A stretch of 64,000 nt of DNA from positions 1 to 64,000 of IMG/VR virus record IMGVR_UViG_3300013120_000110. One strand, given 5' to 3'. The position numbers were made by a program, and so were the translations under genes. How positions within the stretch are numbered: position 1 is the stretch's first letter; every line of letters starts with the position of its first letter. The notes below the pieces were generated by a model. The model did not search any database and was not told the origin of the DNA. It saw only the letters and a list, made by a program, of their open reading frames with translations. This stretch comes from a virus. Below, in pieces: positions 14,208-21,197 of this stretch.

Positions 14208-14413
14208 TGGGAACGGTACTTGACCGACGGTATACCGCCCGCGATAGTGATGCCGAGATTATCGGGGCAATTTTCAAGCTCTCAACAGATAAACTGTACC
14301 GAATAGTTATAAGCGATGAGTGCGATTGGTTACAAGAAAAAATGACTGAGATTGCGAGATTGACCCGAATACTGAAAAAGCGGAGTAAGAAAACCGCAAA
14401 GAGGAAGAAATGA
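14207..14413 (+). CDS. small basic protein (68 aa)
   Basis: 68 residues with a strongly basic C-terminus (ILKKRSKKTAKRKK), likely to bind nucleic acid or be surface charged. Coupled at both ends (TGATG and ATGA), site AAGGAGAAAAAG. Confidence 0.65.
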   Translation: MGTVLDRRYTARDSDAEIIGAIFKLSTDKLYRIVISDECDWLQEKMTEIARLTRILKKRSKKTAKRKK

Positions 14414-14796
14414 CAGGCTATTACTACTTGCATGAAAATGGCGACCTGATTTGGAAGGTCTACAGGCCCGAACAAGAACCAGGAGGATTTGTCCGTCGGG
14501 TGTGGCCCGTAGATACCTCTGACCGAAGCGATGCCTGGAAAATAATACTTGAATCGCTCGCCCTCGGGGCCAACATAGAGCGGGTGGAGGAGCTAGCAGA
14601 GAAGTGGGGGTGTGATGCTCGGGACTTTGTAGAATATATGCGGCGAAATGTAACACCTACCCAAGAGCAGTCTACGGGGGGGGCCTTGTTCCTCACCGAA
14701 ATAGTCGGCGTAGACGTAGATGAGTGGTGCGATTGGCTAGATGCAACGCCCAAAGGGGAAGAACCAAACTTTAGCCTTATGCCAACAGGAAAATGA
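14410..14796 (+). CDS. widespread uncharacterised phage protein (YYYLHENGDLIWK family)
   Basis: 128 residues. YYYLHENGDLIWK at the start, VWPVDTSDRSDAWKIILES and ALGANIERVEELAEKWGC are conserved blocks of an uncharacterised phage family often encoded next to the HLAWCKQRALEY protein, as here. The N-terminal hairpin and helical middle are clear; a C-terminal part with DVDEWCDWLDA is more variable. Function unknown. Confidence 0.85.
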   Translation: MTGYYYLHENGDLIWKVYRPEQEPGGFVRRVWPVDTSDRSDAWKIILESLALGANIERVEELAEKWGCDARDFVEYMRRNVTPTQEQSTGGALFLTEIVGVDVDEWCDWLDATPKGEEPNFSLMPTGK

Positions 14797-14807
14797 AAGG
14801 ACATGAA

Positions 14808-14993
14808 ATGATTAAAGGCATAGCCCTCCTGGTACTCGCCTGCGCAGCGGCGGGCACCTACTTCACGATCACTAGGGAGGCGCCCACGGGCTCAACCGCA
14901 ATGTGGGCCCTGGGGCTGCTTGCCGCTAGTGTTTTGCTGGCCTTCACTGGGCTGGACAACATATTCCACCCCCCCACCGGGCGGGGTAAATAA
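14808..14993 (+). CDS. small two-segment membrane protein (61 aa)
   Basis: 61 residues with two hydrophobic segments (3-20 IALLVLACAAAG and 29-47 ALGLLAASVLLAF). Of three in-frame ATGs, the third is best placed behind AAAGGA. It is the last gene before a promoter, so it ends the long plus-strand unit; a weak C-rich/G-rich hairpin and a TTTTT follow. Confidence 0.65.
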   Translation: MIKGIALLVLACAAAGTYFTITREAPTGSTAMWALGLLAASVLLAFTGLDNIFHPPTGRGK

Positions 14994-15007
14994 CCTAGTT
15001 TTTCCCC

Positions 15008-15036
15008 TTGACAATGCTAGCACAGTTGGGTATACT
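15008..15036 (+). promoter_or_regulatory. strong sigma70-type promoter for HTH gene
   Basis: TTGACA (15008-15013), 17-base spacer, TATACT (15031-15036). Start expected near 15043, 25 bases before the HTH gene. One of the best promoters in the window. Confidence 0.85.
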
Positions 15037-15068
15037 ACATAGTCTGACATCGTGAAAGGAGGTTAGTC

Positions 15069-15332
15069 ATGGGAAGGCCGTTTAAGAATGAGTTCCGCTA
15101 CACGTACCAGGACATCGCTGACTTCTGCGGTATTGCCTATAACACCGTGGAACAGGGTGTGTCTCGGAAAGAGTTCAACCCCGTCTCGTTTGGCAGCATG
15201 ATCGCCTGGGCGGCGCGGAAGATGAGGAATGACCATAAACACCTTGCCCTCATCATGTATGGCTGTGGGCGGGGAGAGGCGGTGAACAACCCGTTCCTGA
15301 AGCCACGGAAGCGGCGAGTCAAGTCAAAGTAG
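15069..15332 (+). CDS. HTH DNA-binding regulator
   Basis: 87 residues. YTYQDIADFCGIAYNTVEQ (residues 11-29) has the shape of a helix-turn-helix with the recognition helix AYNTVEQGV, followed by NPVSFGSMIAWAARK, a layout seen in small phage and planctomycete-type HTH proteins. C-terminus basic (KPRKRRVKSK). AAAGGAGGTTAGTC gives an excellent start. With its own strong promoter and a head-on neighbour that overlaps its last 9 bases, a repressor or switch role is likely (inference). Confidence 0.8.
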   Translation: MGRPFKNEFRYTYQDIADFCGIAYNTVEQGVSRKEFNPVSFGSMIAWAARKMRNDHKHLALIMYGCGRGEAVNNPFLKPRKRRVKSK

Positions 15333-15581
15333 AGGTGGGAGCCTTCTTCTCCGCTCCTGGGCATACCTATCTGCCAGCCGGGCCCGGTGCTCCACCTTCA
15401 TGTGGAGTAGGCTGCATAAGCCATCCCTTACCGCCTCAAGGGCCCAATTCGGCCAATGGGCAAAAATCTCCTCTATTTCCCGGCTGTCGTTTTTTGCTGT
15501 GGCAGAGGTCAAAACCACCGTATCCAGGGCTGTTGGAAGCTCTGGACAGGGCACAGACACGCTTATTCTAGGCGTCCGCAT
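15324..15581 (-). CDS. small protein facing the HTH gene (85 aa)
   Basis: 85 residues; acidic-helical middle (SREIEEIFAHWPNWALEAV) and basic end (RYAQERRRRL). CAAGGAGGACGACTG precedes the ATG and a consensus promoter lies about 35-60 bases upstream, so it is a real, separately transcribed gene although unlike any family I know. Its 3' end overlaps the HTH gene by 9 bases on the opposite strand. Confidence 0.75.
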   Translation of the reverse strand: MRTPRISVSVPCPELPTALDTVVLTSATAKNDSREIEEIFAHWPNWALEAVRDGLCSLLHMKVEHRARLADRYAQERRRRLPPLL

Positions 15582-15614
15582 CAGTCGTCCTCCTTGGGTG
15601 AACAGATGACTCCC

Positions 15615-15643
15615 AATATAGCCTTCCTGAGCCCCATTGTCAA
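15615..15643 (-). promoter_or_regulatory. sigma70-type promoter for the 85-aa gene
   Basis: Read on the minus strand: TTGACA (15643-15638), 17 bases, TATATT (15620-15615). It sits between the excisionase-like gene's stop and the 85-residue gene, and fires towards the HTH promoter at 15.0 kb. Confidence 0.8.
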
Positions 15644-15645
15644 CC

Positions 15646-16032
15646 TCACTTCCTCTCTATGGACCTTTTCTCAGCGTATGCCACAATAGGACTATGTTCC
15701 CCCCGCTTCGCATATCGCTCAAGCGCTTTAAGTACCGCAGTTTGATTATACCGCTTCTGTTTCATTCCTATTGGGATGTACGGGATGAGGTTGCCCTTGG
15801 TCCATTGTTGGATCGTATGCACACCAATTTGCAGGGACTCGGATAGCTCCTTGGTGGTCAGCAACCCCGATCTCTGCTCGGCGGCATGATCCAGGGCTTG
15901 GTACATCCGTTCCTCGGCTATCTTTATCTGGGCCCGGAGTTCCCCAAGCTCTGCCAGGGCCTCATCGAAGCGCACCCAATCCCCGGCCACATCCACGTAG
16001 AGCTTGCCAAAACGCAGTATGTATCTAACCAT
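15646..16032 (-). CDS. excisionase-like HTH protein
   Basis: 128 residues. Residues about 57-105 (LLTTKELSESLQIGVHTIQQWTKG ... YIPIGMKQKRYNQ) form a winged helix-turn-helix of the MerR/excisionase (HTH_17) type, with the wing GMKQKRY. The N-terminal part is a coiled coil. Position four bases after the integrase stop supports a recombination-directionality role; a plain transcription regulator is the alternative. Confidence 0.75.
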   Translation of the reverse strand: MVRYILRFGKLYVDVAGDWVRFDEALAELGELRAQIKIAEERMYQALDHAAEQRSGLLTTKELSESLQIGVHTIQQWTKGNLIPYIPIGMKQKRYNQTAVLKALERYAKRGEHSPIVAYAEKRSIERK

Positions 16033-16036
16033 CGTG

Positions 16037-16723
16037 TTACTTCACCCATTTTTGCATGTTTCGTCGCCAATCGAGCATAGGCTGGCCCGGCTGGTGTGGC
16101 TCAATCGCAGGACAGAACGGATATAGGTCTGGCACGTTGTCACGCTCGACAAGGTGGGCATAGGTACTGGTAGTGTTCAGCGATTTGTGGCCCACCGCAG
16201 CCATGACCTCAACCAAAGATCGGCCAACAGCTATCGCGTGAGAACAAAAGGAGTGGCGCCCGCAATGGATGGAAAGCTGGGACACCCGCTCTGGGCCCAG
16301 GCACTTGATCGCCACTTTCCACCGCTTCGCCAATGCACGACGATTCAACCGCTGCCCCAGCTTGCGCCGCGACATGCCGCACATCAGCGGATCAAGTGGG
16401 CTGGCCCCGTGATCGACACGATAGGCGCCCCAGTCTCGAAGGTCATACAAAGTCCCCGTATCCCACCACAAGGGCACTATCCTAGACCTCCGAACTGGCC
16501 CCTTGGTAATCACCGCCCGCACTTTGATATGAGGGCGTTCAGAAAGAATCTTCAGGTCCGCCACGTTCAGGCCACTAATCTCAGATACGCGGAGCCCACA
16601 ACAACAAGAGAAGCGGAAGATGGCTAGTGCCTGGAAAGCCCAATCAGACCCTCTCCGCTTCATTTGCAGGTCATCTAGGATGGCCTTGATCTCTCGGCGG
16701 GTTAAGATTTTTGTAATGTCCAT
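16037..16723 (-). CDS. int: tyrosine recombinase (integrase), catalytic domain only
   Basis: 228 residues. All catalytic residues are visible: R45 (CGLRVSEISGL), K74 (VITKGPVRRSR), H153-x-x-R156 (SIHCGRHSF), H179 (VGHKS) and Y188 (TSTYAHL). Cuts and rejoins DNA at attachment sites for integration and excision. Usual phage integrases are 300-400 residues; here the arm-binding and core-binding (SAM-like) N-terminal domains are missing, the protein starting with the catalytic domain (LTRREIKAIL). No upstream fragment of the missing part is seen. The ribosome-binding site is poor. Only the catalytic domain is certain, so either a minimal enzyme or one needing a partner. Confidence 0.9.
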   Translation of the reverse strand: MDITKILTRREIKAILDDLQMKRRGSDWAFQALAIFRFSCCCGLRVSEISGLNVADLKILSERPHIKVRAVITKGPVRRSRIVPLWWDTGTLYDLRDWGAYRVDHGASPLDPLMCGMSRRKLGQRLNRRALAKRWKVAIKCLGPERVSQLSIHCGRHSFCSHAIAVGRSLVEVMAAVGHKSLNTTSTYAHLVERDNVPDLYPFCPAIEPHQPGQPMLDWRRNMQKWVK

Positions 16724-16750
16724 AATGAAATGTCTGGTTGCCCTTCTTTC

Positions 16751-16764
16751 CCACCCCGGGGTGG
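16751..16764. repeat. perfect 14-bp palindrome upstream of integrase
   Basis: CCACCCCGGGGTGG, self-complementary, about 28 bases upstream of the integrase start in a 95-base gap without a gene. It could be an operator, a recombination-protein site or part of the attachment region. Confidence 0.45.
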
Positions 16765-16818
16765 TTAGTTGTCGCTACACCAGTAGGTCACGACTCCGGT
16801 TCTACGTCCGGCAACAAG

Positions 16819-17217
16819 TTACATCCATTGATCGACCTCAGCTTGCGTGATCCGGCTAGGAGCCCGGGGATTCACTAAGTTGTTGTAAGCAACTAGATCA
16901 TAGTCCCCCAGGCTCTTAGCCCTCAGCACCGCCAGTTGGCGAGCTTCCGGCCACATTGCCCGATCCGTCACCCGGTACTGGTTGCAGTATGCGCATAGTA
17001 CCAAACAGGCGTAGGGCTTGTCCAGAGCAATCTCCCGTAGCGGGCCCGACGCAATCTCATGCACACACAACACCGAGCAGTCGCTAGGTTTCGATCTCCA
17101 TGGCTGTCTCGGGCTGTGGCCGCATATTTGACACGCCCCGGCCTTCGCTATGAGAGCCCTCCGGCCTGGGCGCACCAGTTCCATCCTCTTTCGCCTTTTG
17201 GGCGACACCCGCCGCAC
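16819..17217 (-). CDS. HNH-type endonuclease-like protein
   Basis: 132 residues. CQICG (residues about 29-33), LCVHEIASG with the candidate metal His, and LVLCAYCNQY with a second CxxC form the zinc frame and beta-beta-alpha of an HNH nuclease. The histidine pattern is close to, but not exactly, the classical one, so activity is unproven. An internal Met at residue 12 is an alternative start because the first part overlaps the upstream gene. Confidence 0.7.
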   Translation of the reverse strand: MRRVSPKRRKRMELVRPGRRALIAKAGACQICGHSPRQPWRSKPSDCSVLCVHEIASGPLREIALDKPYACLVLCAYCNQYRVTDRAMWPEARQLAVLRAKSLGDYDLVAYNNLVNPRAPSRITQAEVDQWM

Positions 17218-17374
17218 GCTCTGGAACCTCTATCTCCTGAATGAACGCATCTCTATACCCCAGCCCAATGGCCGTTTGCCTTAGTTTCTTCGCGCTATCT
17301 AAAGCTGGCACACAAGCGTAGGTTTGGTCTTTCAGCCGCCCATACTGGATGACCACACGATATTTCGTAACCAT
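17084..17374 (-). CDS. hypothetical protein (96 aa)
   Basis: 96 residues from an ATG with GAAGAGGGGGCG upstream (the open frame extends 19 codons further). KYRVVIQYGRLKD, then SAKKLRQTAIGLGYRDAFIQEI suggests a strand-helix-strand N-terminal part; the remainder is low complexity. It overlaps the HNH gene by 134 bases, unusually much, so its end or the HNH start may be misplaced. Confidence 0.5.
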   Translation of the reverse strand: MVTKYRVVIQYGRLKDQTYACVPALDSAKKLRQTAIGLGYRDAFIQEIEVPERAAGVAQKAKEDGTGAPRPEGSHSEGRGVSNMRPQPETAMEIET

Positions 17375-17384
17375 CGCCCCCTCT

Positions 17385-17780
17385 TCACCAATCACACGCC
17401 TCTGTGTTTGGTGTTGCAGGGAAATCGCCACCCGTTTGCGTAAAGCTCAACCGTAGGTACTTATCTCCGGTGCTCCTGCTAGTGTTGATAAACCCCTTCA
17501 CCAACCACTCTTTGCTGTCAAACATCCAGACCCCCTCGAATAAAGGAAGATGGTTGGCGTCCTTGGCGCCAGTTGGGTGTAGCTCACCCTCGCCCTCCTT
17601 TTCGGGGGGGTTCTTGGTCCGCACCTTCACGTCATAGTTCCCAGAGCTTTGGCGCCAAGCATTAACCCAAAGGTCCACGTTACAGAGCCGACAACTCCCA
17701 GTGTGGGTGGGGTTGTCTTTCCCTGTTCCTCGGGTGTTCTTAAACAAAGCCCCAGACAAATCTCTCTGCTCAAACGGCAT
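17385..17780 (-). CDS. conserved phage/bacterial protein (MPFEQRDLSGALFKN family)
   Basis: 131 residues. MPFEQRDLSGALFKN, HTGSCRLCNVDLWVNAW and KYLRLSFTQ are the blocks of a small family in phages and bacteria that begins F-E-x-R-D-x-S-G-x-L-F-K-N and ends in a single-stranded-DNA-binding-like beta pattern (K-Y/F-L-x-L-S-F). Function unknown. The second of two adjacent ATGs is better spaced from AAAAGGAG. Confidence 0.7.
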   Translation of the reverse strand: MPFEQRDLSGALFKNTRGTGKDNPTHTGSCRLCNVDLWVNAWRQSSGNYDVKVRTKNPPEKEGEGELHPTGAKDANHLPLFEGVWMFDSKEWLVKGFINTSRSTGDKYLRLSFTQTGGDFPATPNTEACDW

Positions 17781-18123
17781 CATTCACTCCTTTTGTGTGG
17801 TTGTTCAACACCTGGACAAGCCGGGGGAGGTCGTGCAACCACGCCACCACCAACCACGGCTTTTCGTTTCTTCGATGCAGCACTACGGGTATCTCCCACC
17901 CAGTAGCATCTACCCCCGCTTGCTCAATCGCAGCATAGGGGCGGAAAGTCTCTGCCCGCTTGACCTCGAAATGCACCCCCGTAATTGAGGTTTTCACATC
18001 TGGGCTATCCGGCCCGCCATGGTACTGCCTGCCCCTGTGCGCCTCACAAGCGAATAGCTTGGTCAACGCGGCAGCGGCCTCCCGCTCACCCCGTTGCCCC
18101 TTCCGCTTCGACTTCCGCCCCAT
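17770..18123 (-). CDS. PD-(D/E)xK nuclease, Holliday-junction-resolvase-like
   Basis: 117 residues from MGRKSKRKGQ (a longer frame overlaps the upstream gene further). RGEREAAAALTKLF gives the first Glu, GPDSPDV the Asp and HFEVKRAE the E-x-K, in the order of PD-(D/E)xK resolvases of phages; PYAAIEQAG and PVVLHRRN continue the fold. Would resolve or cut branched DNA during recombination and replication, in keeping with the integrase and replication genes around it. Confidence 0.75.
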   Translation of the reverse strand: MGRKSKRKGQRGEREAAAALTKLFACEAHRGRQYHGGPDSPDVKTSITGVHFEVKRAETFRPYAAIEQAGVDATGWEIPVVLHRRNEKPWLVVAWLHDLPRLVQVLNNHTKGVNDAV

Positions 18124-18601
18124 CTTCATCCTCATCACAAAGGTCAACGTCTTCGCCGTCATCAACGCACGCCTCAAGAACGGCACGCATGTTGTCATCC
18201 ATGGTGGCGGTTATATCGTCGCCATCATCTTCATCCTCGAACCAAAGATGATTAACCAGCGCCACCAGGTCACGCGCGGTATCCACCTGGGGGTTCCGCT
18301 CACAACGTAGCATGTGGCCCCTGATCCAGCCCAACCTACCCTGGACGCCGCACCACGGGCAGACAAACTCAGCCCGCTTGGGCTGCGATATGTGGCTCAA
18401 CCCATCATCCCTGATGTAGTCCAGGGCGAGTAGCGCAAGCTGGCAGGTAACGGAGGAAGCGGTGTCCTGCTTCGCATACGCCCGAGCACCACAGGCAAGC
18501 AAATCCCGCCCGTAGAGATCGAGCCCGTCCTCCGTTTGGCGCGCGTACCATTGACGGGCTTTTTTCCGGTCTAGCACGATCTGTTCTCTATCATGTTCCA
18601 T
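18086..18601 (-). CDS. zinc-finger protein with acidic tail (171 aa)
   Basis: 171 residues: basic start (LDRKKARQWYARQ), a helical part, then CPWCG with GHMLRCERN forming a C2HC-type zinc finger at about residues 81-102, and a long Asp/Glu-rich C-terminus. The acidic tail resembles tails that regulate DNA-binding proteins such as SSB but the finger family is not known. Overlaps the next gene. Confidence 0.7.
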   Translation of the reverse strand: MEHDREQIVLDRKKARQWYARQTEDGLDLYGRDLLACGARAYAKQDTASSVTCQLALLALDYIRDDGLSHISQPKRAEFVCPWCGVQGRLGWIRGHMLRCERNPQVDTARDLVALVNHLWFEDEDDGDDITATMDDNMRAVLEACVDDGEDVDLCDEDEDGAEVEAEGATG

Positions 18602-18638
18602 CGCAATTCATTCCTCATGTTAAAGTTACGCAAATACA

Positions 18639-18902
18639 CTAAGCCTTTGTCCGCTTGTCTCGGGCCCCCTTTTTATCATAGACCGGAACCCAGCGGGTCC
18701 GGCCTCGGCTGTCGGTGCGTCGGGCAACACCAGACTCCACTACACCGCGCCGCACCGCATCGAGTAATTTTTCACGGGCAGTTCTGGGTGCTATGCCCAG
18801 CAGGTCGGCTACCTCTCGGGCAGTTTCCCCGGGATCGTCCTGCGCGCGATCCGCCACATCCAGCGCTGCCCGCCACTCCGCCATAGAAATGTCGTTACTC
18901 AT
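18639..18902 (-). CDS. winged-helix DNA-binding protein
   Basis: 87 residues. ETAREVADLLGIAPRTAREKLLDAVRRGVVE is a clear helix-turn-helix and GVARRTDSRGRTRWVPVY the beta wing. GAGGAGAGGCT precedes the ATG, which overlaps the phosphoesterase stop. Likely transcription regulator of the minus-strand block. Confidence 0.8.
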   Translation of the reverse strand: MSNDISMAEWRAALDVADRAQDDPGETAREVADLLGIAPRTAREKLLDAVRRGVVESGVARRTDSRGRTRWVPVYDKKGARDKRTKA

Positions 18903-19726
18903 AGCCTCTCCTCTCGTGAGCGACCAATAGACCAGACCTTACGAACGTAGTAGAACTCTTCATCGCCCTGGCGAATCAAATAGCCCCCAAATTGTGGTGG
19001 GGCAATCCTGCCTCCGGCGATTTTGTAGACATACGGTGTTTTCCCCTGCCAGCCTGGGGTAACGATCCCGGCTGCATACCCCCGAGCACTATCTAGGTCC
19101 ACCACCATACTCCGATGACGGTGGGAGCGGATCGTATAGTCTGGCGGACGCTCACCCCATCGCGCTGCCTCCACGTACTCGGCGGTCATCTCGGCATTGA
19201 TCGCGCTGGCCTCATGGGCGGAGGACGACGTAGTTCCGATGTGGTGCATGATGTGGCACAACGCACGCCCGACATGAATCCATAACTCATAGCGTGCGTG
19301 GTTGCCCACCTCATCAGGCACAGCCCCCAGGCTCTTGGCTAGGGCCTCTTCCTCATTGCCACTGGCTCCAACATGGGCCTCTGTGCCCTTGATGTGGTAG
19401 TAGGCTGCGGCATCAGATACGATTGGTGATAACACCTCCTCAGCCAACTCTCGCTGATCGGTGATGTTGTGGGTGATTTGATGGGTAGAAGAGTGATGGC
19501 TTCCGTCAATACCATCCCCGTTGAAGCAAACAGCATAAGGTTCTCCTCTCGTTTTCTCAGGGACCCACTTGCCCCAGAACTCTTGCCAATAGCGCCACAT
19601 TTTTCGCTGGATTTTACTTGGCTTGTACCGACCACCCTCCGTGCGCCTGAACCCCCGGGGCGGGCAAAGCCCGAAGCAACACCCACAATGCAGGTCACTC
19701 ACAATCACCAGGTTATTGATTGACAC
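18899..19726 (-). CDS. calcineurin-like metallophosphoesterase
   Basis: 275 residues. The family's metal-binding blocks are in order: SDLHCG (D11, H13), FNGDGIDG, KGTEAH (in place of G-N-H-E/D), IMHHIG and RSHRHRSM (G-H-x-H-type end). Such enzymes hydrolyse phosphomono- or diesters using two metal ions; phage members act on DNA ends, RNA or cyclic phosphates. The usual GNH is replaced by TEAH, so substrate is open. GTG start with GGAGGAAGAATAAG. Confidence 0.85.
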   Translation of the reverse strand: MSINNLVIVSDLHCGCCFGLCPPRGFRRTEGGRYKPSKIQRKMWRYWQEFWGKWVPEKTRGEPYAVCFNGDGIDGSHHSSTHQITHNITDQRELAEEVLSPIVSDAAAYYHIKGTEAHVGASGNEEEALAKSLGAVPDEVGNHARYELWIHVGRALCHIMHHIGTTSSSAHEASAINAEMTAEYVEAARWGERPPDYTIRSHRHRSMVVDLDSARGYAAGIVTPGWQGKTPYVYKIAGGRIAPPQFGGYLIRQGDEEFYYVRKVWSIGRSREERL

Positions 19727-19727
19727 C

Positions 19728-20081
19728 TTATTCTTCCTCCCTTATCGCAAGGTAGTGGGCGGCTGTTACGCCCTGAACAGCAGCGTAGGCATCAGGCCAG
19801 TAACCGCCATGAATATCCTTGCTGTTACCACAGCAACCGTTCAGAACATGGGCCCATTCGTGTTCCAAAATCATAATCGCGTGCGAAAAATCCTCTCTGT
19901 AGTCAATGGTTATATGCCACCCCTTCTTATCGCCCCACGATTTTCCGAAATCGCCACCACCATGAGCCCGGCGAACATATACCCGCCTGCCGTCGGGTGG
20001 AGGTAGCTCATCTTCCAAAGCCTCGATGTAGCCCCGCCACTCTTCCCACTCGGCGCGACTAAACTTCCTTCTCTTTGGCAT
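19728..20081 (-). CDS. HExxH zinc metallopeptidase-like protein
   Basis: 117 residues. ILEHEWAHVLNG contains H74-E75-x-x-H78; a third ligand could be H91 (DIHGGYW) or a later Asp/Glu. Small phage proteins of this kind keep the SprT/M78-like core, though no family is certain. The N-terminus is charged (KRRKFSRAEWEEW). Located between the phosphoesterase and nucleotide kinase, overlapping the kinase stop. Confidence 0.75.
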   Translation of the reverse strand: MPKRRKFSRAEWEEWRGYIEALEDELPPPDGRRVYVRRAHGGGDFGKSWGDKKGWHITIDYREDFSHAIMILEHEWAHVLNGCCGNSKDIHGGYWPDAYAAVQGVTAAHYLAIREEE

Positions 20082-20646
20082 CCCATTCAGCCTTTATCTC
20101 GATTGCCAAATCCCGAGCCTGCGCGTGTAATTCATCGGGTGTCTTAGCTGTCACAATCCGGGTCCAACCGTCAAAATCTGAAAGCTGCTTATCAATCTCG
20201 GTAAGAGGCTTGAACCCTGGCCGATCTACTCTTATGAGCATCCCGCCGTTCTCCAAGACAGCCTCGGCCTCGTTGCGAAACCGCACATCAGGAATAATCA
20301 AAAGCTGGGCCCCGTAATCGTTGTGGAGCATGTACTCCAACCACGTGCGCTCATAGACTTGGTTGCGGATCGCATCGGTTCCTAGCTTGCACCATATTTC
20401 CACGGGGGTCATGCCCAGGGCCGGGAGCTTGACGGTGCGCTCATGCTCGTGCGGGGCCATGTTGTAGTAATCCTCCCCCTGTAGCCCAGCCCAGTTGTAG
20501 AGGTCATAGGCCACCTCTTTCAGCTTGGCGGCAAAACTGCGTTTGTGAGCGTTAATCCGGCGCCGTCTCAACCCCAACCAAAGCTGGTAGGCGAAAGTGT
20601 CTTTTCCTGTGCGTGAAACGTGACCAATCCCAATGTATTGCGGCAT
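20059..20646 (-). CDS. deoxynucleoside monophosphate kinase-like protein
   Basis: 195 residues. Walker A GHVSRTGKDT (residues 8-17), then KRSFAAKLKEVAYDL, WCKLGTDAIRNQVYERTWLEYM and PDVRFRNEAEAV match phage dNMP kinases of the T4 gene 1 type, which phosphorylate dNMPs for phage DNA synthesis. TAATG overlap with the HD gene. The gene forms a nucleotide-metabolism pair with that hydrolase. Confidence 0.8.
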   Translation of the reverse strand: MPQYIGIGHVSRTGKDTFAYQLWLGLRRRRINAHKRSFAAKLKEVAYDLYNWAGLQGEDYYNMAPHEHERTVKLPALGMTPVEIWCKLGTDAIRNQVYERTWLEYMLHNDYGAQLLIIPDVRFRNEAEAVLENGGMLIRVDRPGFKPLTEIDKQLSDFDGWTRIVTAKTPDELHAQARDLAIEIKAEWDAKEKEV

Positions 20647-21197
20647 TACCCCCTCCAGTCTGACGGCGCGTCAGGAAAAAGCTCGGAAAAACGATCCAAA
20701 AAATCAACCTCTGCAAACCTCGGGGCTAGTGGCATAACGTGTTGCGATTCGGGCACTACTCCCCGGAGGCAAGGCCACTCTACCCCAGTCTGGGTAAGCA
20801 AGTCCCGGCGCTCTGTGGCGAGCATGATAAGATCGGCGTCGTGGACTTGCTTTGGGACAGGCCAACCGAGGTTGAAGCGTTCAGCAATGCACTTCATAAG
20901 CTGGCACTCGGTTTCCTGGTAGTTCGACAAGAACGGCTTGATTGGCTTGGCAACGTCGCAGAGATACGCTTCCGCCGCGTCGTGGAGCAACCCCCAGCGG
21001 GCGAACTTTTTGCCGACCATGCGGGAGACGTAAATACAATGCTGGGCAACACTAAAGAACTCGATACAATGCCCAGTCCAGCGGCAGACTTGGGAAAGGG
21101 CGTGAGCAATGTCATTGATGAACACATCCTCGGGTTCGGGCTCTAAAGGCCAGAACTTGTGCCCCGTGTAGGTCTGGATGTAGTCTGTGCTTCTCAT
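20646..21197 (-). CDS. HD-domain phosphohydrolase (YfbR-like)
   Basis: 183 residues. H53 (FFSVAQHCIYVSR), H72-D73 (GLLHDAAEAYLCDVAKPIK) and D121 (VHDADLIMLATER) form the HD metal site in the YfbR arrangement. YfbR removes phosphate from dNMPs; in phages such enzymes change host nucleotide pools. Overlaps the primase gene's end. Confidence 0.85.
   Translation of the reverse strand: MRSTDYIQTYTGHKFWPLEPEPEDVFINDIAHALSQVCRWTGHCIEFFSVAQHCIYVSRMVGKKFARWGLLHDAAEAYLCDVAKPIKPFLSNYQETECQLMKCIAERFNLGWPVPKQVHDADLIMLATERRDLLTQTGVEWPCLRGVVPESQHVMPLAPRFAEVDFLDRFSELFPDAPSDWRG

Noticed and set aside
17960-18310. plus-strand ORF opposite the resolvase and zinc-finger genes
   Set aside because: Antisense of two genes with recognisable motifs; no promoter or start site.
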